Shown here: piece after piece, positions 29,323-37,275 of the stretch
Layout: every line of letters begins with the position of its first letter
How positions within the stretch are numbered: position 1 is the stretch's first letter
NCBI RefSeq assembly: GCF_016741935.1
Contig: NZ_JAERRG010000001.1
Coordinates: 1,116,001-1,180,000, forward strand
Length of the DNA stretch: 64,000 nucleotides
Reading direction: 5' to 3'
From: Streptomyces endocoffeicus
Lineage (GTDB): Bacteria > Actinomycetota > Actinomycetes > Streptomycetales > Streptomycetaceae
Made by a program: the position numbers and the translations under genes
The notes under the pieces: model-generated
Databases searched by the model: none
Told to the model about the DNA's origin: nothing
What the model saw: only the letters and a program-made list of their open reading frames with translations

Positions 29323-29754
29323 ATGGGGATCATGTCCCGACGTACCCGACGCCCGCAGCCGGCCCGCCCCACCCCGGCCACCTGCCCCTGCGGGCTGCCC
29401 GCGGCCTATGACGACTGCTGCGGCCGACTGCACCGCGGCCAGGCCCCGGCGACCACCGCCGAGCAGCTGATGCGCTCCCGCTACAGCGCCTTCGCCGTCG
29501 GGGACGAGGCGTATCTGCTGCGCAGTTGGCACCCCACCACCCGGCCCCCCGGCACGGGCCTCGACCCGGGGCTGACCTGGGTACGCCTGGAGATCCTGGG
29601 CACCACCGAGGGCAGCGCGTTCCACACCACGGGCACCGTCGAGTTCCGCGCCCACTACACCCAGGGCGGCCGCACGGGCTCGCTCCACGAGAACAGCCGC
29701 TTCGTACGCCACGAGGGCGCCTGGGTCTATCTCGACGGTGTGACCGAAGGCTGA
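29323..29754 (+). CDS. YchJ-like UPF0225 protein
   Basis: The 143-aa product has the N-terminal SEC-C-like zinc motif CPCGLPAAYDDCCGRLHRGQ followed by AEQLMRSRYSAFAVGDEAYLLRSWHPTTRP, the signature of the YchJ/UPF0225 family. The rest is a compact NTF2-like domain ending HENSRFVRHEGAWVYLDG. ATG at 29332 (MSRRTR) is an alternative start. The function in the family is unknown. No operon partner is evident. Confidence 0.88.
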   Translation: MGIMSRRTRRPQPARPTPATCPCGLPAAYDDCCGRLHRGQAPATTAEQLMRSRYSAFAVGDEAYLLRSWHPTTRPPGTGLDPGLTWVRLEILGTTEGSAFHTTGTVEFRAHYTQGGRTGSLHENSRFVRHEGAWVYLDGVTEG

Positions 29755-29907
29755 CCCCACCCCGCGTCAGCGATCACGGTCCGCACCGACTTGGTCATTT
29801 GTTTCCCGTGTCGTCGCCGACGCCTTCTGGTGCCCGGTCAACTCCGGCGCGATGCTGGGGCGCTGTGCGTGTGAACCACGCGTGTCCCCTGGCCCCATGG
29901 AGTTGCC

Positions 29908-32900
29908 GTGCCTCCTGTCGCGTTCGCCAGACCACTGGCGGCCCTGGCCGCGGTGTCCGCCCTCGTACTGGGCACCGCCGGCCAGGCCACCGCCGACAAC
30001 ACCCCCGCCCCGGCACCCGAACCCGCCCCCAGGTCGTCCTCGGAGATGCTGCGCCCGGTCGCTCCCCCGGCCGCCAGCGGCGCGACCGGCACCCGGTCCG
30101 TGGCCGACGGGGACGGGGTGCAGACCGCCCGCTCCTCCCGGCCGGTCGCCCCGGGGGTGCGGCTGACCTCGTACGACCGGCTGGAGTCGGACAAATGGCT
30201 GCGGGTCGACTCGCTGTCGGTGGACCTGGCCGGCGGCACCAAGGTCGACTATCTCCACCCCGCCAAGGTCGCCGAGCGCCACAGCGTCTCGCAACTGGCC
30301 GCCGAGCACGACCCCGGGCCGGGCCGCCGCACGGTCGCGGCCATCAACGGTGACTTCTTCGACATCAACCAGACCGGCGCCCCCGAGGGCAACGGCATCG
30401 GCGACGGCCGCCTCGTCAACTCCGCCTCCGCCGCCGGGCCCGCCCGGGCCGTCGGCATCGGCCCGGCCGACGCCGGCCGCGTCCTCCAGCTCTACTTCGA
30501 CGGCACCCTGACCCTCCCCGACGGCCCCCACCCGCTCGCGGCGCTCAACGCCGCCAACGTCCCGGCCACCGGCATCGGGGCGTACACCGCCCAGTGGGGC
30601 GAGGCGGACCGCGCCCAGACCGTGGACGGCGCACGGCGCACCGCCGAGGTCACGGTCGTCGACGGCAAGGTCACCCAGTCGGCCGGCGCGCCCGGCAAGG
30701 GCCCGATCCCGGCCGACGCGACCGTGCTGGTCGGCCGGGACGCCGGGGCCGACACCCTGTCCGAACTGGCCGTCGGCGACGCGGTGTCGATGGAGTACCG
30801 GCCCCGTACCGACGGCGGCGACCTGCCGCGCACCGCCCTCGGCGGCCGCGAACTGCTGGTGGTGGACGGCAAGGCGGTCGGCCACGAGGGCGAGGGCAAC
30901 AACGCCACGGCGCCGCGCACCGCGGTCGGCTTCTCCCGCGACGGCCGCACCATGCGGATCCTCACCGTGGACGGACGCCAGGCCGACAGCGGCGGCGTCA
31001 CCCTCACCGAGCTGGGCCTGATGATGAAGGACGCGGGCGCCTACAGCGCCCTCAACCTCGACGGCGGCGGCTCCTCCACCCTCGTCGCCCGCGAGCCCGG
31101 CAGCGACACCACCCGGGTGGAGAACAGCCCGTCCGACGGGACCGAGCGCAACGTACCCAACGGTCTGGCCCTCACCGCCCCCGACGGCAGCGGCCGCCTC
31201 AAGGACTTCTGGGTGGACACCGCGATGGACCGCGCGTCCGCGCCCACCGCCGACCCGGTCCGGGGCGGCCACCCCGAGCGGGTCTTCCCCGGGCTCACCC
31301 GCCGCCTCACCGCCGCCGGTTACGACGAGACGTACGGCCCCGCCGAGGGCGCGCCGCAGTGGCGGACGGACGATTCCCATATCGGCCGGGTCGATGCCGA
31401 CGGCACCTTCACCGCCCGCCACGGCGGCGACACCACCGTCACCGCCCGGCGCGGCGCCGCCCATGGCGACCTGGATCTCACCGTCCTGGACCGGCTGGAC
31501 CGGATCCAGCCGACCGGCCGGCTGGTCGGCCTGGCCGACGCCGAGGCCACGGGCCGGTTCGGCATCGTCGGCCTGGACGCGCACGGCACCAGCGCCCCCG
31601 TCGAACCGTCCGATGTACGACTGTCGTACGACCACGCCCTGTTCGACATCGCCCCGGACCCCCGGACCGGCACCTTCACCGTCAAGGCGCGCCACGACCA
31701 GGCCGCGGGACAGGTCAAGGTCGCCGTCGGCGGCACGACCACGGTGCTCGCCGTCACCGTCGGGCTGACCGAGCGGCAGGAGGCGTCCTTCGACGACGCC
31801 GACCGCTGGACCTTCAGCCAGGCCCGCGCCTCCGGTTCGGCCGAGGCCACACCCGACGGACACACCGGCACCGGGCTCAAGCTGGACTACGACTTCACCC
31901 AGTCCACCGCCACCCGCGCCGCCTATGTCACCCCGCCCCAGCAGATCGCGGTGGACGGGCAGCCGCAGTCCTTCGGCCTGTGGATCAAGGGCGATGGCCA
32001 GGGGGCATGGCCCACCCTGCACCTCAAGGACGCGGCGGGCTCGGACCAGTTGCTCCGCGGGCCGTATGTGACCTGGACCGGATGGCGACATGTCGACTTC
32101 GCCGTACCGGCCGGGGTCGCCTATCCGCTGAAGGTCAACCGCTTCTACCTCGCCGAGACCTCCGCCACCCGCCAGTACACCGGCAGTGTGGTCATCGACG
32201 ACCTCACCGCACGGGTGCCGCCCTCCGTCGAACTGCCCACGGAGAGCGTGCGCCCCGATCCGCTGATCTCCACCGCCGCCCGGACACGGGGACGCGACTG
32301 GCGGTTCGCGGTGATGTCCGACGCGCAGTTCGTGGCCCGCGATCCGAACAGCCCGATCGTCGCCCAGGCCCGCCGCACCCTGCGCGAGATCAAGGCGGCC
32401 AAGCCCGACTTCCTGGTGATCAACGGGGACTTGGTGGACGAGGGCTCCCCCGCCGATCTCTCCTTCGCCCGCACCGTGCTGACGGAGGAGCTGGGCGATG
32501 AGCTGCCCTGGTATTACGTGCCGGGCAACCACGAGGTGATGGGCGGCTCCATCGACAACTTCACCGGCGAATTCGGGCCCGCCCACCGCACGTTCGACCA
32601 CCGGGGCACCCGTTTCCTCACCCTGGACACCTCACGTCTGGGGCTGCGCGCCGGTGGCTTCGACCAGATCAAGGAGTTGCGCGCCCAGCTGGACGCGGCC
32701 GCCGAGGACCCGGACATCGGCTCGGTCATGGTGATCGAGCATGTGCCGCCGCGTGACCCCACCCCGCAGCAGGGCAGCCAGCTCGGCGACCGCAAGGAGG
32801 CGGCGCTGCTGGAGGGCTGGCTGGCCGACTTCCGCCGCACCACCGGCAAGGGCGCGGGCTTCATCGGCAGCCACGTCGGCACCTTCCACGCCTCCCGGGT

Positions 32901-33414
32901 GGACGGCGTCCCGTACCTGATCAACGGCAACTCGGGCAAGAACCCCGCCACCCCGCCCGGTCAGGGCGGCTTCACCGGCTGGTCGATGGTCGGCGTGGAC
33001 CACGTCTCGGCGCGGGATCAGGCGGCCGCGCGCCACGCACCGTGGCAGGGCGGCCCGGACTGGGTGTCCGTGCAGACCCGCGCCCATGTGGACGGGCTGA
33101 CCGTCACCGCCCCGGCCGAACTGCGCACCGGGGAGGACGCCGACGTCACCGCCACCGTCCTCCAGGGCGAGGGGACCGCTGCCCGCCGGGTGCCGGTCGG
33201 CTTCCCGCTGAGCGCGGACTGGACCGGCTCGCCCAATCTCCACATCGGCGATCCGGACGACGCCGGGCGCCGCGATGTGGCGGCGTACGACCCGGCGACC
33301 GGCAGGCTGACCGCGCTGCGCCCGGGAACGGCCACCCTCGCGGTGAGCGTGAACGGCGCCGTCGCACAGGCGCGGTTCACCGTCACCGCGGCGGCCGCGG
33401 CACCCGCGGCCTGA
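29908..33414 (+). CDS. Secreted phosphodiester glycosidase fused to metallophosphoesterase
   Basis: The 1168-aa product starts at GTG 29908, with AGTTG and a weak GGAG upstream. A Sec signal (residues ~1-30, ending QATADN) is followed by an NAGPA/phosphodiester glycosidase domain, with AAINGDFFDINQTGAP near residue 145 and LNLDGGGSSTLVARE near 385. Two Ig/Big2-like and carbohydrate-binding-like regions span ~430-780. A calcineurin-like phosphoesterase domain has SDAQFVARD (~804), VINGDLVDEG and VPGNHEVMGG (~872). A final Big2-like domain ends the protein. It is predicted to act outside the cell on phosphodiester-linked glycans, with both halves removing a phosphoglycosyl group. Confidence 0.85.
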   Translation: MPPVAFARPLAALAAVSALVLGTAGQATADNTPAPAPEPAPRSSSEMLRPVAPPAASGATGTRSVADGDGVQTARSSRPVAPGVRLTSYDRLESDKWLRVDSLSVDLAGGTKVDYLHPAKVAERHSVSQLAAEHDPGPGRRTVAAINGDFFDINQTGAPEGNGIGDGRLVNSASAAGPARAVGIGPADAGRVLQLYFDGTLTLPDGPHPLAALNAANVPATGIGAYTAQWGEADRAQTVDGARRTAEVTVVDGKVTQSAGAPGKGPIPADATVLVGRDAGADTLSELAVGDAVSMEYRPRTDGGDLPRTALGGRELLVVDGKAVGHEGEGNNATAPRTAVGFSRDGRTMRILTVDGRQADSGGVTLTELGLMMKDAGAYSALNLDGGGSSTLVAREPGSDTTRVENSPSDGTERNVPNGLALTAPDGSGRLKDFWVDTAMDRASAPTADPVRGGHPERVFPGLTRRLTAAGYDETYGPAEGAPQWRTDDSHIGRVDADGTFTARHGGDTTVTARRGAAHGDLDLTVLDRLDRIQPTGRLVGLADAEATGRFGIVGLDAHGTSAPVEPSDVRLSYDHALFDIAPDPRTGTFTVKARHDQAAGQVKVAVGGTTTVLAVTVGLTERQEASFDDADRWTFSQARASGSAEATPDGHTGTGLKLDYDFTQSTATRAAYVTPPQQIAVDGQPQSFGLWIKGDGQGAWPTLHLKDAAGSDQLLRGPYVTWTGWRHVDFAVPAGVAYPLKVNRFYLAETSATRQYTGSVVIDDLTARVPPSVELPTESVRPDPLISTAARTRGRDWRFAVMSDAQFVARDPNSPIVAQARRTLREIKAAKPDFLVINGDLVDEGSPADLSFARTVLTEELGDELPWYYVPGNHEVMGGSIDNFTGEFGPAHRTFDHRGTRFLTLDTSRLGLRAGGFDQIKELRAQLDAAAEDPDIGSVMVIEHVPPRDPTPQQGSQLGDRKEAALLEGWLADFRRTTGKGAGFIGSHVGTFHASRVDGVPYLINGNSGKNPATPPGQGGFTGWSMVGVDHVSARDQAAARHAPWQGGPDWVSVQTRAHVDGLTVTAPAELRTGEDADVTATVLQGEGTAARRVPVGFPLSADWTGSPNLHIGDPDDAGRRDVAAYDPATGRLTALRPGTATLAVSVNGAVAQARFTVTAAAAAPAA

Positions 33415-33492
33415 GCGCTCCGCTGGAAGTGTCGCGATGCGCCGTCGGCCGACCGCGGCGCCATCGTGGCCTCCGACCTGCTCAGCGGGGCC

Positions 33493-33528
33493 GGTGGGGG
33501 CGGGGCGGCCTGAGCGCCCCGCCCCACC
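33493..33528 (+). terminator. Hairpin downstream of the 1168-aa gene
   Basis: GGTGGGGGCGGGGCG pairs with GCGCCCCGCCCCACC with one bulge and a short loop, downstream of the stop at 33414 and before the convergent integrase-like gene. Confidence 0.6.
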
Positions 33529-33564
33529 AGATCCAGTCGCCCCCGCCAGATCCAGTCGCCCCCG
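33527..33564. repeat. 19-bp direct repeat, two copies
   Basis: CCAGATCCAGTCGCCCCCG occurs twice head to tail between two convergent genes. No role is evident. Confidence 0.75.
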
Positions 33565-33570
33565 CCGGGC

Positions 33571-34161
33571 TCAGGTGTCCCAGACGCGGCGCACCTGCTC
33601 GAAGCGGGTGGGCAGCGGAGGGCGGCGACCGGCGTACCGGGCGTTCGTACGGTGGACGAACCGGCGCCAGGAGAGCACCAGCCCCTGCCGGGTGATGGGC
33701 AGCCCGGCGATCACGGTCACGCCGTTGTCGTGGGTGTGGTGCACTGTCAGCAGCAGCGCCTCCGGCACCGACCCCTCCAGCTCGGCGCAGAGCACCTGAC
33801 GCACCCGCAGCCAGCGGCGCAGCACCAGCACGGTGCCGCGGTCCAGGCCGTGCCGGCGCGGGACACGGTGTTTGCCGTGCTCGATGGTCACCCATCCGGA
33901 GTCCAGGTCCAGCGCCGACAGGGTGCAGCGCAGCAGCCCGCCGTACCGCGCGCCGCTGGCCCGTGCCAGGCCCACCACCACGGCGAGCCGTACGGTCTCC
34001 GGCTTCGCGCCGTCCTCCATCGCCTCCACCGACAGCTGACGCCAGATCCACTCCGCCTCCGCCGTCGTGACCATTGGCCGCGGATAGCGGTCCTGCGCCG
34101 TCTCCTTCACCGTGTCCTTTGCCGTGCCCTTTGCCGTCCGCGCCTGTCTCCGCGTTGCCAC
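33571..34161 (-). CDS. Integrase-like protein, truncated tyrosine-recombinase fold
   Basis: The 196-aa product starts at GTG 34161 after AGGGGGT. A Lys/Thr-rich N-terminus (KGTAKDTVKETAQD) leads to GLARASGARYGGLLRCTLSALDLDSGWVTIEHGKHRVPRR, which resembles the first catalytic box of tyrosine recombinases (box I arginine region, the sheet with a lysine). The HxxR box and the nucleophilic tyrosine are not recognisable, and the protein ends early. It is either a degenerate recombinase or a fold relative. No attachment site or mobile gene was found nearby. Confidence 0.5.
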   Translation of the reverse strand: MATRRQARTAKGTAKDTVKETAQDRYPRPMVTTAEAEWIWRQLSVEAMEDGAKPETVRLAVVVGLARASGARYGGLLRCTLSALDLDSGWVTIEHGKHRVPRRHGLDRGTVLVLRRWLRVRQVLCAELEGSVPEALLLTVHHTHDNGVTVIAGLPITRQGLVLSWRRFVHRTNARYAGRRPPLPTRFEQVRRVWDT

Positions 34162-34286
34162 CGTTACCCCCTGAAGCCTCCCGACCGAGTGGCACTGAGC
34201 CGCACTGAGCCGCACCAGGTCGCTTGGCACACTATTTCTTCCGTCGATACCCTCGTCAAGGGTTGCGCGGCGGTACCGTCGTCCGT

Positions 34287-34790
34287 GTGCGCCTTCTGCT
34301 GATGTCCGACACCCATCTCCCCCGGCGCGCCAAGGCGCTTCCCGGGGAGCTGCTGGAGCGGCTGCCGGACGCCGATGTGGTGATCCACGCGGGCGACTGG
34401 GTCGACCTCGCCACCCTCGACCTGCTCGAGGAGCGCTCGCGGCGGCTGATCGGGGTGTACGGCAACAACGACGGGCCCGAGCTGCGGGCGCGGCTGCCCG
34501 AGGTGGCCCGGGCCGAGCTGGCGGGAGTGCGGCTGGGCGTGGTGCACGAGACCGGCCAGTCGAAGGGGCGGGAGCGGCGCTGCGCCGAGCGGTTCCCCGA
34601 CCTTGATGTGCTGGTCTTCGGCCACAGCCACATCCCGTGGGACACCACGGCCGAGGGGCGGCTGCGGCTGCTCAACCCCGGCTCGCCCACGGACCGGCGC
34701 CGGCAGCCGTACTGTACGTATCTGACGGCCTCGATCGAGGCCGGGCGGCTGACCGCCGTGGAGCTGCACCGGCTCCCGCCCCACCGCTGA
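34287..34790 (+). CDS. YfcE-like metallophosphoesterase
   Basis: The 167-aa product starts at GTG 34287, which places the family start VRLLLMSDTHLPRRAK at the N-terminus; the frame is open upstream to 34224. The calcineurin-like motifs are SDTHLP, VIHAGDWVD, VYGNNDGPELR and VFGHSHIPWD, with a closing LLNPGSPTDRRR. Relatives hydrolyse cyclic or small phosphodiesters with Mn or other metals. The gene is divergent from the integrase-like gene. The physiological substrate is unknown. Confidence 0.88.
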   Translation: MRLLLMSDTHLPRRAKALPGELLERLPDADVVIHAGDWVDLATLDLLEERSRRLIGVYGNNDGPELRARLPEVARAELAGVRLGVVHETGQSKGRERRCAERFPDLDVLVFGHSHIPWDTTAEGRLRLLNPGSPTDRRRQPYCTYLTASIEAGRLTAVELHRLPPHR

Positions 34791-35132
34791 CCGATCGCCG
34801 CTCTCCGGGCGTATCCCGTGCCCCGGGCGTGATGGCCGCGCCCGCGCCGGTTTCCTTCCGAACTCGCTCGTCTCACTCCTCAGTCCCGGTATCCGACGTG
34901 CTCTTTTGGGGTGCCGAGGAGTGAGTGATGACAACGCCGTGGGAGCTCTCGGCCACGGGCGCGGGGGCGGCCTTCCTGGCCCCGGCGACGGCGATGGCGT
35001 CGGCCGGTCCGGTGGCAGGGCGGATCCGCACGGCGGAAGCGGTGCTGCTGACGCGGATACGGCCCGGCTGTGGCCCACGAGCCCGGCGTCGACATGCATT
35101 TCTGCAGAAATGACTGACTCAACCCTGCTTGT
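34791..35132. other. Intergenic stretch with no supported gene, contains a 16-bp palindrome
   Basis: No reading frame here is convincing; a 62-codon frame at 34925-35113 has neither a clear domain nor matching codon bias. A perfect 16-bp palindrome, CATTTCTGCAGAAATG, spans 35097-35112 just outside the convergent TDT-family gene end. Confidence 0.5.
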
Positions 35133-36110
35133 CTACGGGCTGTGGGCGCCGGAGGTGGGCGACGAGGGCGGAAACAGTTCGCCACGGGCCAGGGCCAGGA
35201 CGGTCCGGGCCGCGATGCCGCCGATGAGGATGGTGACGGCGGCGAGGACGAGGTAGGTGTAGACGAGGTGGCCCGCCGGTTTGCCGTCATCGATCCAGTG
35301 CAGCGTGGTGGTGGCGACCACCGCCCAGGAGAAGGTGAAGGCCCACGTGGCGACCGTGAACCGCAGGCGCGCGTAGAGGGGGACCAGCCGGAGCTGGACG
35401 ATGACCATCAGCAAGAGGTATCCGGCCAGCGCGGCCGCGATGAAGTCCACCCGGCCCTTGCCGAGTGCGAAGTAGGCGACGCTGGCGATGGCGGCGGGGG
35501 CCACCTCGATCGTCATCGTCGGCAGGAGCGGCGCGGGCAGTCGAGGGCGGTGGAACAGCCTTCCCGTGATCATCGAACCGAGGATGAACCAGCAGATCAT
35601 GCCTAAGCCGAACATGACCTCGGCCAGCCGGGTCTGTCCCACCCTCGCGGCGCTGGCGCAGGAAACGAGGCCGCCGGCCACAGTGGGCAGGAAGTAGCCG
35701 GGGTGCATCCGGTCCAGTTCCATGTCCCTGCAGACCCACTGTCCGGTGAGCCATCCGCCGAACAACACGGTCAGCACGAGAAAGACGTCCACCAGAACCT
35801 TTCCCGCCGTCGGGCTGTACGGCGCCAGTCCCTGGGCCGCCAACAGCATCGGGGTGATCAGCGCCAGGGAGGTGAACGGACTCGCCACGGGGTCTTCCAG
35901 ATCGGCGCGGAACCTCCCCCCGCCGCCGCACACGTAGCGCAGATACCATCCCACCGATACCAGCCATACGACAGTGGCCAGTCCGATCAGGGCTCTTCCG
36001 ACGATCACCGGCACATGCCCGGCCTGACCAGCGGCCACCCAGGTACCACCGAGACCGGCCAGGCCGAAGGCCATGCTGAAAATGTTGGGCGGGACGTGCC
36101 GTACGGTCAT
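35133..36110 (-). CDS. TDT-family (C4-dicarboxylate/tellurite resistance type) transporter
   Basis: The 325-aa product starts at ATG 36110, preceded by AAAGGAG. It contains about ten hydrophobic segments and the family-typical opening VPPNIFSMAFGLAGLGGTWV; HPGYFLPTVAGGLVSC and RPRLPAPLLPTMTIEVAPAAIAS follow later. TDT proteins include TehA, malate permease Mae1 and SLAC1-type anion channels. Substrate is unclear: C4-dicarboxylate, sulfite or halide are all possible. The gene is monocistronic as far as can be seen. Confidence 0.85.
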   Translation of the reverse strand: MTVRHVPPNIFSMAFGLAGLGGTWVAAGQAGHVPVIVGRALIGLATVVWLVSVGWYLRYVCGGGGRFRADLEDPVASPFTSLALITPMLLAAQGLAPYSPTAGKVLVDVFLVLTVLFGGWLTGQWVCRDMELDRMHPGYFLPTVAGGLVSCASAARVGQTRLAEVMFGLGMICWFILGSMITGRLFHRPRLPAPLLPTMTIEVAPAAIASVAYFALGKGRVDFIAAALAGYLLLMVIVQLRLVPLYARLRFTVATWAFTFSWAVVATTTLHWIDDGKPAGHLVYTYLVLAAVTILIGGIAARTVLALARGELFPPSSPTSGAHSP

Positions 36111-36467
36111 CGCCGGGCTCCTTTCAGATCCGGCTGGTGAGCCACCGCAACCGACTGTGCACCCCGCAGGTCGCCTCCGCGACTTCGCCATGTCATCCGG
36201 GGACGCCGGCGGCCACGGAAACCGGCAGCCACGGAAATACGAGACGACGCCCTTACCGCCGCACCTGTCGCACCTGTCGCACCTGTCGCACGGCCACGGC
36301 GTACGTGATGCCCCCGTGAGTGACGATCGTGCTCTGCGAGACCTGACAGCCCTCCGTAGGTCAGGTGAACGCGCGGGGCCGGTTCTCCGTATGGCTCTGT
36401 GCGCGTCCTGCCCATGGGGACACGCGCCGTCCGCACAGGCCGAAACCGAAACCGGAGGCCCCGTTCC
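36111..36467. other. Intergenic stretch, 9-bp repeat only
   Basis: Between divergent genes; the only structure seen is GCACCTGTC repeated three times at 36261-36287. No gene is supported here. Confidence 0.5.
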
Positions 36468-36959
36468 ATGAATGACCGGTTCATCCCTCCCATCCAGGCG
36501 CTGCCGGATGGCGACGCCGAAGTCCGCCTGGTGCTCCATCTGCCCTGGGACGTGGTCGCCGCCCTGGGCCAGGAGGCCGGCCGGCTGGCGGCCCAGACAC
36601 AGCGGCCGGTGAGCCTCGACGAGGCGGTCAGCCACCGGCTGCGCCACGGGACGGCCCAGACCATCGGCGTCCACGCCAAACCGGAGCGGGAGCGGAACCA
36701 GCCCGCGCCCACCGCACCCCACACCTCACCCCCGCTGGCGGCCCGCTCCCCCGGTGAGCAGGCCCGGCAGGCGATCGAGAAGATCAACGGCTCGGCGCAT
36801 CCGCACAACGGCGCCGCGAACGGCTCCGCCGAGTCCACGGGCCCGCAGCACACCACGAGCGCGCCGGATCCGGCCCCGCCCGATGCCCGGGGCATCCTGG
36901 AGCGCCCGACGCGTGCCACCGGAACGGTGAACGGCACGGCGACGGAGATGCCGAGATAA
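36468..36959 (+). CDS. Hypothetical protein, Pro/Ala-rich C-terminus
   Basis: The 163-aa product starts at ATG 36468 with ACCGGAGG eight bases upstream. Residues ~1-65 look like a small folded region (RLVLHLPWDVVAALGQEAGRLA, SLDEAVSHRLRHGTA), possibly helical. The rest is Pro/Ala/Thr-rich and probably disordered. I do not recognise a family. It is followed by a strong hairpin terminator and the convergent small gene at 37053. Confidence 0.6.
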   Translation: MNDRFIPPIQALPDGDAEVRLVLHLPWDVVAALGQEAGRLAAQTQRPVSLDEAVSHRLRHGTAQTIGVHAKPERERNQPAPTAPHTSPPLAARSPGEQARQAIEKINGSAHPHNGAANGSAESTGPQHTTSAPDPAPPDARGILERPTRATGTVNGTATEMPR

Positions 36960-36994
36960 CACCGGGCCCCGGCACGGGGAGACGGCTGGAAAGG

Positions 36995-37046
36995 CCGCGG
37001 ATACGAGGGTGCCGTCCCCATCCGGACGGCACCCTCGTATCCGCGG
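36995..37046. terminator. Perfect 23-bp stem bidirectional terminator
   Basis: Two 23-base arms (36995-37017 and 37024-37046, beginning CCGCGGATACGAGGG) are exactly complementary around a 6-base loop, between two convergent genes. Confidence 0.85.
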
Positions 37047-37052
37047 CGCCCT

Positions 37053-37247
37053 TCACAGACACGTACGAACGAGCCACTCGTCGGAGTTGTACGCGTCTCT
37101 CGCCGAATCCGGTACCGTGGTCGGCTTCTCCACGACCATGTCCTCCGCGCGAACGCGCTCCGGCAGCGTGCCGAACCTGGCCCGCCGCCTGGTCTCGGCG
37201 GCATCGGAGGGACTGGGCTTCTCGGGCCTGGGCTTCTCGGGTGTCAT
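37053..37247 (-). CDS. Small hypothetical protein, 64 aa, follows alpha/beta hydrolase
   Basis: The 64-aa product starts at ATG 37247 with GAGGAGG nine bases upstream. It has a charged N-terminus rich in Lys, Pro and Glu (TPEKPRPEKPSPSD) and a more structured-looking C-terminal half with DMVVEKPTTVPDSARDAYN and the terminal sequence SDEWLVRTCL. The single cysteine is the penultimate residue. I do not recognise a family. It starts 28 bases after the stop of the Tat-exported hydrolase gene, so the two are probably cotranscribed. The small size and Cys-terminal end could also fit a precursor peptide, but no modifying enzyme is next to it. Confidence 0.65.
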   Translation of the reverse strand: MTPEKPRPEKPSPSDAAETRRRARFGTLPERVRAEDMVVEKPTTVPDSARDAYNSDEWLVRTCL

Positions 37248-37275
37248 GTCATCCTCCTCAGAATCGGTGGACGTC

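Noticed and set aside
29767..32601. 944-codon minus-strand frame opposite the 1168-aa secreted protein
   Set aside because: Its Gly/Val/Ala/Arg/His-rich sequence is the typical mirror of a high-GC gene and has no fold signature.
34925..35113. 62-codon open frame in the intergenic gap
   Set aside because: No recognisable domain, ribosome binding site or actinobacterial codon bias; it is in a gap between unrelated genes and carries the 16-bp palindrome at its end.
36261..36287. Short 9-bp repeats as a possible CRISPR or zinc-finger-like coding repeat
   Set aside because: Only three copies, no spacers and no supporting gene; read as simple slippage repeats.
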